IMG/VR virus record: IMGVR_UViG_3300037070_008166
Coordinates: 1 to 60,788 of that record
Source: a virus
Length of the DNA: 60,788 nucleotides
Direction: 5' to 3' (one strand)
Shown: positions 52,332-59,400 of the stretch, piece by piece
How the letters are laid out: each line of letters opens with the position of its first letter
Position numbering within the stretch: position 1 is the stretch's first letter
Notes under the pieces: generated by a model
Database searches by the model: none
Told to the model about the DNA's origin: nothing
The model's input: the letters and a program-made list of their open reading frames with translations, nothing else
Program-made: the position numbers and the translations under genes

Positions 52332-52554
52332 TGGCCCTCTTTTCCATACGGCGCTTGGCCCAGGATGCCTTCATTGCCAGCGAGCGGCGACGAGAGACAC
52401 TGAAGCTGGTGCGCTTCTTCACCACTTTCCTTCGCTTCCAGGTCGTCTTGCCAACGATCTTCGCCGCCATTGCCGGCGTGCCTGGTATCTCGAACAACGC
52501 ATCGAGCGCATCCGCTGCAAACCGCAACTTCTGTGAGAGTGTCTTGATCGTCAT
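52324..52554 (-). CDS. 76-residue very basic protein
   Basis: An N-terminal helical part (LSQKLRFAADALDALFEIPG) is followed by a Lys/Arg-rich tail (TTWKRRKVVKKRTSFSVSRR). Probably binds nucleic acid. Coupled to the next gene by an 8-base overlap. No family recognised. Confidence 0.5.
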   Translation of the reverse strand: MTIKTLSQKLRFAADALDALFEIPGTPAMAAKIVGKTTWKRRKVVKKRTSFSVSRRRSLAMKASWAKRRMEKRANA

Positions 52555-52557
52555 GGG

Positions 52558-52941
52558 TCACATCCCGTAGGTGGCGTAAGTGAAGACTTCCTTCTTCAGA
52601 TACGACTCGAGGAAGTCGTAGACCTCGGCGTCATACGACTTCTTGAACATGGCCTGCAGCTTCGGCGACTCCTTGAATTCCTTCATCCGCTTCAAGGACT
52701 CCTCGAACCGATTCGCGTCGAGCACGATCTCGATCACGTGTGACTTGGGCAAGCTGACGTTCTCCGCGGTGTGCTTGCCCCGGCGACCGTAGCCATTCTT
52801 TTCCATCGCGATGGCTTCCAGCACATCCCCAGCGCAGTCGTTCCACACCCCATCCGCGGCCCAGCGGATGGCACGGAGTTCGGTCTCGGACAGGTCGAAC
52901 TGCTTCTTCAATTGCGTCAGCGTCTTCGTTGAGCGTTTCAT
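52558..52941 (-). CDS. 127-residue protein, unknown, first of block B
   Basis: Starts at 52941 directly after leader B (CTGAGGAGGTTCC). The sequence is helical and charged (LKKQFDLSETELRAIRWAAD, RFEESLKRMKEFKESPKLQA) with a conserved-looking aromatic C-terminus (YLKKEVFTYATYG). No family recognised. Confidence 0.6.
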   Translation of the reverse strand: MKRSTKTLTQLKKQFDLSETELRAIRWAADGVWNDCAGDVLEAIAMEKNGYGRRGKHTAENVSLPKSHVIEIVLDANRFEESLKRMKEFKESPKLQAMFKKSYDAEVYDFLESYLKKEVFTYATYGM

Positions 52942-53008
52942 GGAACCTCCTCAGGCCCGTCTATTCGGGCGAGTCGCGACCTTGGTGCCAGATTTCGCGA
53001 ACTTTCTA
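52942..53008 (-). promoter_or_regulatory. Repeated two-hairpin leader, copy B
   Basis: Minus orientation: TTAGAAAG, a weaker hairpin 1 (TCGCGA at 52974-52979 and 52995-53000) whose loop holds TCTGGCACCAAGG, then hairpin 2 GCCCG/CGGGC (52955-52970, loop AATAGA) and CCTGAGGAGGTTCC before ATG. Here the TAGAAA box is not the stop of the identified upstream gene, which ends at 53152, so the box is likely a conserved part of the element. Confidence 0.75.
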
Positions 53009-53151
53009 ACTCCATGCAGTAATTTGGGCGACTGGGACGACTTTGAGCCAGCCCAGGCGACCGCCCAGGACGCGTCCGGAACGGCGGTAAGGGTAGCGTC
53101 CCCTCCGTCCGTTCCGGCCGTCCTGTGTCGGGTATCTAACCTGAACGCGCC
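53009..53151 (-). other. 143-base gap upstream of leader B
   Basis: No convincing gene. One frame is open on the minus strand down to the TAG at 53006 but lacks a start codon outside the upstream gene. The stretch is GC-rich with short repeats of CCGGAACGGACGG and CCGCCGTTCCGGACG that could pair. It may be a decayed small gene or an extended upstream part of the leader. Confidence 0.35.
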
Positions 53152-53490
53152 CTATCCCGCGACTTTCTCGAGCGTGTCCAGTCGGTAGCGCTGGCCGAGG
53201 CCAGTTCCGTGACCCATGCCGTGTTTCCGTTCGCACGAATCACACATGAGAGCCCACGGCCCCATCAGTGTCTTGCCATCCGTGAAGAAATCCTTCAACG
53301 GCTGGTGGCACATCTCGCACTTCACGGGCGTGACCCCCATCCACTTGCGCTTTTCCACCGTCTTCCTCCCTTCTTTGTGGGCGAGCACCGCGCCCACGGT
53401 CAGGTCCACGAATCGCGGGCCACCCACGCGGGCGATCCGTTCTTCCTGGACTTGCTCGAACGTGACCGGACGTCGTCTATTTGGTGACAT
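53152..53490 (-). CDS. 112-residue zinc-ribbon protein
   Basis: Two C-x2-C pairs (VKCEMCHQPLKDF and LMCDSCERKHGMGHGTGLGQ) enclose about 27 residues, a zinc-ribbon arrangement. The MGHGTGLG tail is distinctive. The N-terminus is basic. It ends block C. Likely protein or nucleic-acid binding; family not recognised. Confidence 0.65.
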   Translation of the reverse strand: MSPNRRRPVTFEQVQEERIARVGGPRFVDLTVGAVLAHKEGRKTVEKRKWMGVTPVKCEMCHQPLKDFFTDGKTLMGPWALMCDSCERKHGMGHGTGLGQRYRLDTLEKVAG

Positions 53491-53779
53491 CGGTGTAGAC
53501 CTCCAGTTCGAAATCGAGGAACTCGCGAATCGTCATGTCCGGCATCGCGCACGTCCAGATGCCAAGGCACGTGTCGGCGGCGACGTCGAACAGCGTCGCC
53601 TTCGCCGCCTCGAGCACCTGCTCACCCTGTTCCAGCGCTGTGTCCTCCTGTCCCTTCTCGGAGATGAAGAGCAACTCCATCTTCAACGCCCGCACCAGCT
53701 TGCCCTCGTCTTCCTTGTCCGGGTGATGATCCCGACCCAGGAAGCCGTCCATATCCACTTTCGTCACGCGGAACAACAT
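53477..53779 (-). CDS. 100-residue protein, unknown
   Basis: ATG at 53779 follows GGAGGAG and overlaps the upstream stop (TGATG); the in-frame ATG at 53815 lies in the upstream gene. Alpha/beta with MLFRVTKVDMDGFLGRDHH and MTIREFLDFELEVYTDV. No family recognised. Confidence 0.55.
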   Translation of the reverse strand: MLFRVTKVDMDGFLGRDHHPDKEDEGKLVRALKMELLFISEKGQEDTALEQGEQVLEAAKATLFDVAADTCLGIWTCAMPDMTIREFLDFELEVYTDVTK

Positions 53780-54009
53780 CAGAACTCCTCCTTGTAGCCG
53801 AGCAATTCGAACCACGTGGTGCCGCCAACGATTGACAGCTTCCCGGTGCCATACATGTCCACGGCATAATTGTATGCCGTGGACACGTCGTAGGCTTTTC
53901 CAAGTCGACGCTCCGCGTAGATCTTCGCGGCGGCGAGTGTGTAGAACACCTTCGACTCCTTCAGTCCGTCGATGGTGGTGTAGCGCAGCCGGATGAGATT
54001 ACCGGACAT
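53779..54009 (-). CDS. 76-residue protein, unknown
   Basis: Beta-rich start (NLIRLRYTTIDGLKESKVFY) followed by a helix (LAAAKIYAERRLGKAYDVS) and Gly-rich strands. Overlaps neighbours on both sides. No family recognised. Confidence 0.55.
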   Translation of the reverse strand: MSGNLIRLRYTTIDGLKESKVFYTLAAAKIYAERRLGKAYDVSTAYNYAVDMYGTGKLSIVGGTTWFELLGYKEEF

Positions 54010-54199
54010 CGAAGTGATCCATGGCGGTGGCGAGCAGATGATTGTAGTCCCCGCTTCTCATCTCCTTCATCACCTCGTCGATCTGCTCCTTGGTCCAGCC
54101 CGCCTTGCGAGCCGCTTCCTTGCACCGACCGAGAATGGCGAAGGCGTTTCCATCCTCACCAACCAGCTTCACCTTGGGACGCTTGCGCGTATCAGACAT
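53999..54199 (-). CDS. 66-residue phage protein of a recurrent family, unknown function
   Basis: ATG at 54199 with GGAGGTGCGAG upstream. VGEDGNAFAILGRCKEAARK and MRSGDYNHLLATAMDHFDV are a pattern I recall in many phage and prophage small proteins; role unknown. The 14 earlier in-frame codons belong to the upstream gene. Confidence 0.65.
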   Translation of the reverse strand: MSDTRKRPKVKLVGEDGNAFAILGRCKEAARKAGWTKEQIDEVMKEMRSGDYNHLLATAMDHFDVR

Positions 54200-54482
54200 C
54201 TCGCACCTCCACCAACTTGCAGACACGCATGAGATCTGCACGAATCTCTGGATACTCCTCTGAACCGTCAGCCGACACCGCGATCCTGAACGCCAGATCC
54301 TGGTCTAGACCCAATCTGTCCAAACATTCGGCGTAGTCGACGTCATGTCGATCAGCGACGGCAGTGATTGGACACACGTTCAAGCCGTTGGTTTCGTCTT
54401 TGGAACGAACTCGTTCGCCCCAATACAGATACCACGTGCGGTTCAACGCGGCCAGCTTCTCGAGGAACTCTTCATAGCTCAC
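54192..54482 (-). CDS. 96-residue protein, unknown
   Basis: GTG start at 54482 overlaps the upstream TGA, with GAGGAGG upstream. EEFLEKLAALNRTWYLYWGE and HDVDYAECLDRLGLDQDLAF suggest a compact alpha/beta protein. The long in-frame extension to 54692 overlaps two other genes and is rejected. Confidence 0.6.
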   Translation of the reverse strand: MSYEEFLEKLAALNRTWYLYWGERVRSKDETNGLNVCPITAVADRHDVDYAECLDRLGLDQDLAFRIAVSADGSEEYPEIRADLMRVCKLVEVRDV

Positions 54483-54649
54483 AGCACCACCTCCTCGACC
54501 AACGGCGTGCCGGGTGGCGGCGGATGGAAGCCACCCTGAATCACGAACTCGGCACCTCGCCAACGTGAGAACAGCTGCGCGTTCGCCGGGTCCAGGTCCC
54601 ATCCTGACCCGGTCCAGTAATACGTGAACGCCTTGATGCGATACTTCAT
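54479..54649 (-). CDS. 56-residue protein, unknown
   Basis: ATG at 54649 overlaps the upstream TGA (TGATG) and the TGA overlaps the next GTG. Aromatic N-terminus (MKYRIKAFTYYWTGSGWDL) and a Pro-rich stretch (GGFHPPPPGTPLVEE). Overlaps on both sides support translation. No family recognised. Confidence 0.6.
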   Translation of the reverse strand: MKYRIKAFTYYWTGSGWDLDPANAQLFSRWRGAEFVIQGGFHPPPPGTPLVEEVVL

Positions 54650-54939
54650 CACTGGACCTCCTGTCCGCCGACCTGACGGACCGTTCGACCACCCTCTTCG
54701 ACGATGTGTTCCTGCTGCGCCCGGAGCTCCTCGACCTTCGCGACGAGGAACTCGTAGACCTTCTGCTTGTTCCCTTTCAGGCCGAACTCCTGCTTGGCGA
54801 CCGCGTAGCAGGAGCGGCCCCGCGTCAGCTTCATCCCGCGCAGTTCCGCCCGCACACCCGTCATCAGGGTGGCGAGACGGAAGTAGGCGATGCTGTCCCC
54901 GGTCACGGTCGTTCCGCCTTTGTGGTGGCTGATAGGCAT
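54649..54939 (-). CDS. 96-residue protein, unknown
   Basis: A polar start (MPISHHKGGTTVTGDSIAYF), a central helix (LATLMTGVRAELRGMKLTRG), then KQEFGLKGNKQKVYEFLVAK and a charged tail. Pattern is typical of small phage early proteins; no family recognised. Confidence 0.6.
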   Translation of the reverse strand: MPISHHKGGTTVTGDSIAYFRLATLMTGVRAELRGMKLTRGRSCYAVAKQEFGLKGNKQKVYEFLVAKVEELRAQQEHIVEEGGRTVRQVGGQEVQ

Positions 54940-54940
54940 G

Positions 54941-55144
54941 TTAGTGTCCCTCGTTCCAGGTGGAAATGTCCTCGACCGCTTCGTCGAAGGACCAGACGGG
55001 AACCGCCGTCACGGTGTATTCGTCATCTTGCTCGTCGAGTGCTTCTTCGAGCTCCACTCGCCTCAGCTCCGCCACGTCGTCGTTGGTGACGCAGATGAAG
55101 TCGAGTTGCGGGTTACCACGCCATCGAATGACGAGGGCCTTCAC
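54941..55144 (-). CDS. 67-residue acidic protein, unknown
   Basis: GTG at 55144 overlaps the upstream TGA. Short strand start (KALVIRWRGNPQLDFICV), then a very acidic helix (ELRRVELEEALDEQDDEYTV). Possibly a DNA mimic or protein-binding acidic peptide, but this is speculation. The in-frame extension to 55207 overlaps the upstream gene. Confidence 0.55.
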   Translation of the reverse strand: MKALVIRWRGNPQLDFICVTNDDVAELRRVELEEALDEQDDEYTVTAVPVWSFDEAVEDISTWNEGH

Positions 55145-55398
55145 TTGACACCCGACTGATGCTGAAGCGGAACGTCGAGCCACTCGAGCGCGCCCGCCAC
55201 CCAGCATCCCGGCTTGTGGCTGTCGACGTCACCGCAGATGAGGCACTCGACGAACGTCTCCTCGCTGGTCGAGATGTTACGAACCACGACTTCCTGCAAC
55301 TGCTCGACGGCGTGAGCGATTTCCACTTCCTGTTGCATGCTCAGTGTCGGAGCCTGACTGGGGTGGGTGGGTTGATGATGGAACCAGAGTTTGGCCAT
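55141..55398 (-). CDS. 85-residue protein with cysteine-histidine cluster
   Basis: ATG at 55398, GGAGGTAGTC upstream. A helical N-terminus (MQQEVEIAHAVEQLQEVVVR) is followed by ECLICGDVDSHKPGCWVAGA, a C-x2-C...H...C set that could hold zinc. No family recognised. Confidence 0.6.
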   Translation of the reverse strand: MAKLWFHHQPTHPSQAPTLSMQQEVEIAHAVEQLQEVVVRNISTSEETFVECLICGDVDSHKPGCWVAGALEWLDVPLQHQSGVK

Positions 55399-55400
55399 GA

Positions 55401-55925
55401 CTACCTCCAAGAGAAGTGACGCTGGTCGAGGATGATCGACGTGACATCCCCGCCCGCCGGATTGGCGAACGTGAACTCTTCAAGACGCCGGTAGACCCGT
55501 TCCGCGTCTTCACGCACTTCCTCGATAACGGCTCCACGCTTCCAGTTCGTATCCACGATGAACACCGAACCGCCACCGTTCGAGCAGATGATGCGTGGTC
55601 CGATGGTGTCGGGAAGACCCATGTTCACGTAGTAACGCATCGCCCCACCCTTCTCACTGCTTTCCGTGTGACCCGCATCTTTCAACTCCTCGATGTTCGT
55701 GACGGTGCCTTCCAGCCGATACGACTGGACGAACGAATTGGCGCGGGGCCGTTCCCAGGTGTCGTTCCCGTCCACCGGCGTCCAGGTGAACTTCCACTGA
55801 CGTGTAACCATGGCGGCTCGCGCCTTCTTCACCTCCGCTTCACGCTTCGTCAGCACTTCGAGTTCGGCGTTGAGTTCCTTGCGACGTTCTTCGATGACGT
55901 GGAGTTCGTGAGTGAGTGTTGGCAT
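55401..55925 (-). CDS. 174-residue protein, coiled-coil N-terminus and beta-rich C-terminus
   Basis: Residues 1-40 form a charged helix (EERRKELNAELEVLTKREAE). The remainder is beta-rich (QWKFTWTPVDGNDTWERPR, RIICSNGGGSVFIVDTNWKR). Ends RHFSWR. No family recognised. Confidence 0.6.
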   Translation of the reverse strand: MPTLTHELHVIEERRKELNAELEVLTKREAEVKKARAAMVTRQWKFTWTPVDGNDTWERPRANSFVQSYRLEGTVTNIEELKDAGHTESSEKGGAMRYYVNMGLPDTIGPRIICSNGGGSVFIVDTNWKRGAVIEEVREDAERVYRRLEEFTFANPAGGDVTSIILDQRHFSWR

Positions 55926-56194
55926 TAGCGTCCATCCCAGTCTGAGAACGGTGTGGTGTAGCTGCGGTTGCCGCTGAGGTAGTTCACGGTCACGACGGAT
56001 TCACCGCCGTCGCCGTCGGGTTCGTAGATGCGGGCCACGAACTCCTTGGTCACGATGATCGTTTCGAAGTCGTCTTGGCGAATCATCGCGAACGTGGCCG
56101 TCACCGGGTAGTAGGCCCGGTCGGTATCGAGGAACGGACGGAACGCGCCGAACGGTTCCTCCCGCTGTCGTCGTGCGAGTTTGTCGGTCGTCAT
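55925..56194 (-). CDS. 89-residue protein, first of block C
   Basis: ATG at 56194 follows leader C and CTGAAGGAGATGCC. A basic start (MTTDKLARRQREEPFGAFRP), then strands (FETIIVTKEFVARIYEPDG, SVVTVNYLSGNRSYTTPFSD). The frame is open further upstream through the leader to 56575; see the fused ORF entry. Confidence 0.6.
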   Translation of the reverse strand: MTTDKLARRQREEPFGAFRPFLDTDRAYYPVTATFAMIRQDDFETIIVTKEFVARIYEPDGDGGESVVTVNYLSGNRSYTTPFSDWDGR

Positions 56195-56575
56195 GGCATC
56201 TCCTTCAGGCCGGTCAATTCCGGCGACCCGCCGAAATCTTTGGTGCCAGATTTCGATCTGACTCACCTGAGCTCCGCCGTTCGCCTTCTTGTCCGCCGGC
56301 TCGGGAGCCATCGGGATGGCCGTGAGCGCGACTCCACGCTCACCGCGCTCCTTCAGGGTCCACTTCGCCGCGATGGCGTCCTTCACGAACTGGTCGAACT
56401 TCGCCTGTGCCTTGTCCTCTTCCTTCAGGTCGAAGTAGTCGCGCCCCGTCTTCACCTTCTGACCGGGAGCGCGGTGACGGAACGACACCTTGAAGTCCTT
56501 CTTCCCCCTGTGCAGGGAGACCGTGAGGGTGTCGTCCATCGCGCAGGTGAACTTCGCCGTCTGATTCTTTACCAT
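55925..56575 (-). CDS. Open frame running through leader C: possible fused protein
   Basis: An ORF from ATG 56575 (alternative ATG 56641, overlapping the previous TAA) continues in frame through leader C into the gene at 56194-55925, 216 residues in total. The N-terminal gene (MVKNQTAKFTCAMDDTLTVS to about 56260) is a small beta-rich protein of unknown function. Other block ends carry TAG inside TAGAAA, which is missing here. Either the stop was lost, giving a natural fusion, or both short and long products form. An uncorrected sequencing indel is also possible. Confidence 0.5.
   Translation of the reverse strand: MVKNQTAKFTCAMDDTLTVSLHRGKKDFKVSFRHRAPGQKVKTGRDYFDLKEEDKAQAKFDQFVKDAIAAKWTLKERGERGVALTAIPMAPEPADKKANGGAQVSQIEIWHQRFRRVAGIDRPEGDAMTTDKLARRQREEPFGAFRPFLDTDRAYYPVTATFAMIRQDDFETIIVTKEFVARIYEPDGDGGESVVTVNYLSGNRSYTTPFSDWDGR
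56195..56255 (-). promoter_or_regulatory. Repeated two-hairpin leader, copy C
   Basis: Minus orientation: hairpin 1 CGAAATCT/AGATTTCG (56232-56255, 8 bp, loop holding GGCACCA), hairpin 2 GCCGG/CCGGC (56209-56224, loop AATTGA), then CCTGAAGGAG and ATG. The upstream TAGAAA box is missing in this copy, and the upstream ORF reads straight through. Confidence 0.75.
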
Positions 56576-56640
56576 GCTCGCACCTTCTGACCGATGACCA
56601 CCAGCGGAATTGCCGGTGGGTCTTGCTACGGAGCGGGCCA

Positions 56641-56925
56641 TTAGTTCCACTCCGTATCCATGATGGCGATGAATGTGAGGCATTCCATCGCCGCCTTGAA
56701 CGCATCCCGGGTGGCCGACGGGGCCGACCCGGAGTAATTGAACGAGTCCACGATCGTCCCGCGTGGTGCCAGATCCATCGGCTGTTTGAGAGACTGGTCG
56801 ATGAACGGCTGCCGCACCACGAGGAAGTGCGACGAGTTGTTGGAAACGATGAGCGCCTTGCCGTAGTCCGTGAGCACTTCGGCACAGGGTTCATACTTCG
56901 AGATTTCGATGGATGTGTTCGCCAT
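56641..56925 (-). CDS. 94-residue protein, unknown
   Basis: Start preceded by GAGGTGCC. Beta-rich N-terminus (KYEPCAEVLTDYGKALIVSN), a helical end (TRDAFKAAMECLTFIAIMD). The TGGTGCCAGA decamer complement is coding here (DLAPR). The TAA overlaps a possible ATG of the next frame. No family recognised. Confidence 0.6.
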   Translation of the reverse strand: MANTSIEISKYEPCAEVLTDYGKALIVSNNSSHFLVVRQPFIDQSLKQPMDLAPRGTIVDSFNYSGSAPSATRDAFKAAMECLTFIAIMDTEWN

Positions 56926-56935
56926 GAAGGCACCT

Positions 56936-57391
56936 CTACAGCGTGTAAACCGGGTTGAACAGCAAACGGAAGGCGTTCCAGGTCTCGCGGAGGTGGCCGC
57001 CCACCTTTTCTTCGACCCGTTCCGCCGGCCGCACCTTGTCCGCGAGCATTGCGTCCGCGTAGTTCAGGGACGCGGCCCGGCACTCCTGGCACGGTTCGTC
57101 ATCGTGAGGCGGGTCTCCTGCGTGACGATGGCACGCGTGTGGTTCATGCACGGCGATAGTTTCTCGCCGTTCAGCGTAGTCTTCCTTCGAGACAAGCTCC
57201 AGGTCGTCGTGCTCGCTGCGGTTGAGGTAGAACAGCTTGAACTCTTCGCCGAGCCCGTCGTAGCGGACCCGGAGCTCGTAGAGTTTGTTGCCGGTCCAAG
57301 AGCCGCCGTCCTTCATCGTGTAGGACAGCGTCCAGTAGGTCGTGCCGGTCTCGCGGCTCATCGCGATCTCCGGCTTGTCGAATCGAGTCAT
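56936..57391 (-). CDS. 151-residue protein, first of block D
   Basis: ATG at 57391 after leader D (CCTGACGAGGTGCC). The ORF is open further upstream through the leader to 57574, but that part overlaps the leader hairpins and the previous gene. TGTTYWTLSYTMKDGGSWTG and LRVRYDGLGEEFKLFYLNRS suggest a beta domain; HEPHACHRHAGDPPHDDEPC is Cys/His-rich and may bind metal. No family recognised. Confidence 0.6.
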   Translation of the reverse strand: MTRFDKPEIAMSRETGTTYWTLSYTMKDGGSWTGNKLYELRVRYDGLGEEFKLFYLNRSEHDDLELVSKEDYAERRETIAVHEPHACHRHAGDPPHDDEPCQECRAASLNYADAMLADKVRPAERVEEKVGGHLRETWNAFRLLFNPVYTL

Positions 57392-57464
57392 AAGGCACCT
57401 CGTCAGGCCCGTCCATTCGGGCGACGCGACGAATCTGGATGGTGGCCAGATTCGTCGTGGGTTT
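57392..57464 (-). promoter_or_regulatory. Repeated two-hairpin leader, copy D
   Basis: Minus orientation: CTAGAAA, hairpin 1 CGACGAATCTGG/CCAGATTCGTCG (57427-57457, 12 bp perfect, apex CACCAT with one inserted C), hairpin 2 GCCCG/CGGGC (57407-57422, loop AATGGA), then CCTGACGAGG and ATG. TAG is the stop of the upstream gene. Confidence 0.8.
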
Positions 57465-57635
57465 CTAGCGCCGTGGGCAGCTGATGAGACCGATATGGTC
57501 CCAATCAGCAGGAATGAACGTGCCGGAGCGATACAAGAAATGCTCGGCTCGTTCACGAGTTTCGAACGTCGCAATCAGGTTCAGCGGTGCGACGCCTTGT
57601 CCGTTGTTCCAGTAGAGAATCCACGAGAGTTTCAC
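57465..57635 (-). CDS. 56-residue protein, unknown
   Basis: GTG at 57635 preceded by GGAGGGCCT, overlapping the TGA of the tiny ORF before it. ILYWNNGQGVAPLNLIATFE and ERAEHFLYRSGTFIPADWD suggest a compact strand-helix fold. The longer in-frame ORF to 57797 overlaps other genes and is rejected. Its TAG is part of leader D. Confidence 0.6.
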   Translation of the reverse strand: MKLSWILYWNNGQGVAPLNLIATFETRERAEHFLYRSGTFIPADWDHIGLISCPRR

Positions 57636-57688
57636 AGGCCCTCCTTGAATGTTCCGTCTGGGAATACGAGCCAACGTCGCCGTTTCAT
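57632..57688 (-). CDS. 18-residue nano-ORF
   Basis: ATG at 57688 overlaps the previous TGA, GGAGG lies five bases upstream, and the TGA overlaps the following GTG. The peptide MKRRRWLVFPDGTFKEGL is basic with an FPDGTFKEG motif. The ribosome site and double overlap support translation or a coupling role for the next gene. Function unknown. Confidence 0.4.
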   Translation of the reverse strand: MKRRRWLVFPDGTFKEGL

Positions 57689-57825
57689 CTGTCCTCCAGA
57701 ATGCGACGTTCCATCTCGTCGCGAGGGTCGGCATATTCGACGCCGTCATCGTCACCCTTCTCACGCGGGTCTTGCTCGATTTCCACGTCGTCGTCATCCG
57801 GTTGGTCTTCGCCAGGATATCTCAT
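57685..57825 (-). CDS. 46-residue acidic protein
   Basis: ATG at 57825 overlaps the metalloprotease TGA (ATGA). Very acidic (DQPDDDDVEIEQDPREKGDD), ending in a short helix (RDEMERRILEDR). May mimic DNA or bind a basic host protein (speculative). Supported by overlaps at both ends. Confidence 0.55.
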   Translation of the reverse strand: MRYPGEDQPDDDDVEIEQDPREKGDDDGVEYADPRDEMERRILEDR

Positions 57826-58367
57826 CGCACGCTCCTAATCTTGTTGGCTGCAGCGGTTCGCTGCCGTTCCCGTGTCAGCACGTCTTTCCACTCCCGCGTC
57901 TCGGCCTCATGCGGCCAGATTTCCGAGAGCGCACCATACATCAGCGGCCGGAGCTCAGCGAGCAGCCCCGGATTGGTCACGAACAGCCGGAAGATCTCGG
58001 CGAACCACTCGTTCGTGTTCGCCGCGTAGCTGGTGATAGCATCTTCACCTGTTTCCCGACGCAGCTGCGCCGAGATGGTGCCGGATTTCGCACCGTGAGC
58101 CCGGTCCACGTGATGACCGAGCTCATGCGCGAGCACGCCATAGGGCGTGCGGTCGATGACGTAGCCAGGGAACGACCACGCCGGACCGCCCGTCCCGATG
58201 TGCGCGCAGCGCTTCACGGAGATGTGAATCACGTTGTTCCGGTAGTAGGCGCAGGTCCCGAAGAACGACGTATCTTCTTCGATGATGACCGGCGGAGCCA
58301 CCTGATTCAGGTTGCACCACCGTTTCACGAGGATCTCACCCGCGTAGAACATGTCACGCTTGTTCAC
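57822..58367 (-). CDS. Zinc metalloprotease-like protein (HELGHH)
   Basis: 181 residues. VLAHELGHHVDRAHG has the H-E-x-x-H zinc motif at residues 81-85 with an adjacent His, and SYAANTNEWFAEIFRLF may supply the third ligand (E120 or E124). Overall it resembles compact phage metallopeptidases; ImmA/IrrE-like is possible but not clear. No signal peptide. A cytoplasmic protease could cleave a host or phage regulator. Overlaps neighbours on both sides. Confidence 0.75.
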   Translation of the reverse strand: MNKRDMFYAGEILVKRWCNLNQVAPPVIIEEDTSFFGTCAYYRNNVIHISVKRCAHIGTGGPAWSFPGYVIDRTPYGVLAHELGHHVDRAHGAKSGTISAQLRRETGEDAITSYAANTNEWFAEIFRLFVTNPGLLAELRPLMYGALSEIWPHEAETREWKDVLTRERQRTAAANKIRSVR

Positions 58368-58569
58368 GCTTCACCTCCGTCCGGTCCACTTCGCGGAGAC
58401 CGTCGTCATAGCGGTCGGTGCGATACTTCTTGTCGAGCCGAATCAAAAAGCAGTCCCCGTCGATTCCCTCGAGCACGCCGTGCTCCTCCGGCCAATCCTC
58501 CGTCGGGTTGGCAGGGAGCAGCACGCGGTCACCGTCTTTCCAATCTTTGGTGCCAGATTTCTTGGTCAT
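58354..58569 (-). CDS. 71-residue protein, SH3-like or KOW-like fold possible
   Basis: Starts at 58569 overlapping the previous TGA. DGDRVLLPANPTEDWPEEHG and LEGIDGDCFLIRLDKKYRTD suggest a small beta barrel. The TCTGGCACCA decamer is coding here (KSGTKD). No family recognised. Confidence 0.55.
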   Translation of the reverse strand: MTKKSGTKDWKDGDRVLLPANPTEDWPEEHGVLEGIDGDCFLIRLDKKYRTDRYDDGLREVDRTEVKREQA

Positions 58570-58733
58570 CGGTCGTTCCTCGCTTCCTCAGCCCAGACCT
58601 TGCGTTGACGTTCGAACTCGTCCGCCGTCACCTGCTTCGCCCAGCGTCGCCAGCACGGCGTATGAGCTGGGACACCAAGATACCAAGTGACGCCGAACGG
58701 TTTTCCACAGATGGCGCAGCGACGCGGTTTCAT
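58566..58733 (-). CDS. 55-residue zinc-knuckle protein
   Basis: ATG at 58733, five bases past the previous stop; an upstream ATG at 58769 would overlap. RRCAICGKPFGVTWYLGVPA with AHTPCWRRW supplies three cysteines and a His for one zinc ion. A basic helical tail follows. Function unknown. Confidence 0.6.
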   Translation of the reverse strand: MKPRRCAICGKPFGVTWYLGVPAHTPCWRRWAKQVTADEFERQRKVWAEEARNDR

Positions 58734-58737
58734 CGGA

Positions 58738-59088
58738 CTACCACGAGCCTTGCGAACGACGATTGACATCCAGACGGAGATCGGACAGGTGGTCGATTCC
58801 GTTGTCGACGTAGTCCAGCTTGTCCTCGAGGTCGCTGGACAGGTCGTGCAGGTTGTCGAGGCGACGGTCTTCCGCCTTGGACAGCGTGTTCACCGGGCTG
58901 TGGTCATCACCGGTCCGCGCTTCGAGCATCTCAATCTCGTTGTCGATGTCGACCATGAGGTTGTTCATCATGTTCGCGCCGAGGTTGAATGCCTTCATCG
59001 CCTTGTTGCGCAGCGCGATGCGAGCCTTGAGCGACATCGGGCGGAACTTTCGAGCGAAGCCGTGGTTACGACGAATGGACTTAGTCAT
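58738..59088 (-). CDS. 116-residue basic helical protein, first of block E
   Basis: Starts after leader E. Basic N-terminus (KSIRRNHGFARKFRPMSLKA), then helices (NLMVDIDNEIEMLEARTGDD, LDNLHDLSSDLEDKLDYVDN) suggestive of a coiled coil. No family recognised. Confidence 0.6.
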   Translation of the reverse strand: MTKSIRRNHGFARKFRPMSLKARIALRNKAMKAFNLGANMMNNLMVDIDNEIEMLEARTGDDHSPVNTLSKAEDRRLDNLHDLSSDLEDKLDYVDNGIDHLSDLRLDVNRRSQGSW

Positions 59089-59160
59089 TGGGAACCTCCT
59101 CAGGCCGGTTCATTCCGGCGATTGAGGGCGGATGGCTTGGTGCTACCATCCGCCCGATTT
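59089..59160 (-). promoter_or_regulatory. Repeated two-hairpin leader, copy E
   Basis: Minus orientation: CTAGAAA, hairpin 1 GGGCGGATGG/CCATCCGCCC (59126-59155, 10 bp perfect, loop TAGCACCAAG), hairpin 2 GCCGG/CCGGC (59104-59119, loop AATGAA), then CCTGAGGAGGTTCC and ATG. Its hairpin 1 stem differs wholly from other copies while the loop core is kept. Confidence 0.8.
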
Positions 59161-59400
59161 CTAGTTCCTGTCGAGCTCGACGAGTTTGCGAACCACATGC
59201 GGCCGGCCTTTGCCATTCACCAACTTCTTGGCCAGGACGTCCTCGGCGACCACACGGTCGTCGAACATGGCGACGTCGTCGGTCAGTTCCGGCGACCAGA
59301 GTATGTCGGTTGAGTCGTCGAGCAGATACGAACGCTTGGCTGCTCGAGCGCCGACGGGCACGAGGTCAGACACAATCACGTAGACGATGGACTTGTTCAT
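59161..59400 (-). CDS. 79-residue protein, unknown
   Basis: ATG at 59400 overlaps the previous TGA; the longer ORF to 59643 runs through three smaller genes and is rejected. KSIVYVIVSDLVPVGARAAK and AMFDDRVVAEDVLAKKLVNG suggest an alpha/beta fold. The TAG is part of leader E. Confidence 0.6.
   Translation of the reverse strand: MNKSIVYVIVSDLVPVGARAAKRSYLLDDSTDILWSPELTDDVAMFDDRVVAEDVLAKKLVNGKGRPHVVRKLVELDRN

Noticed and set aside
57342-58766. 474-residue plus-strand open frame opposite several minus genes
   Set aside because: Crosses a leader and the metalloprotease gene; the minus frames have ribosome sites and motifs.
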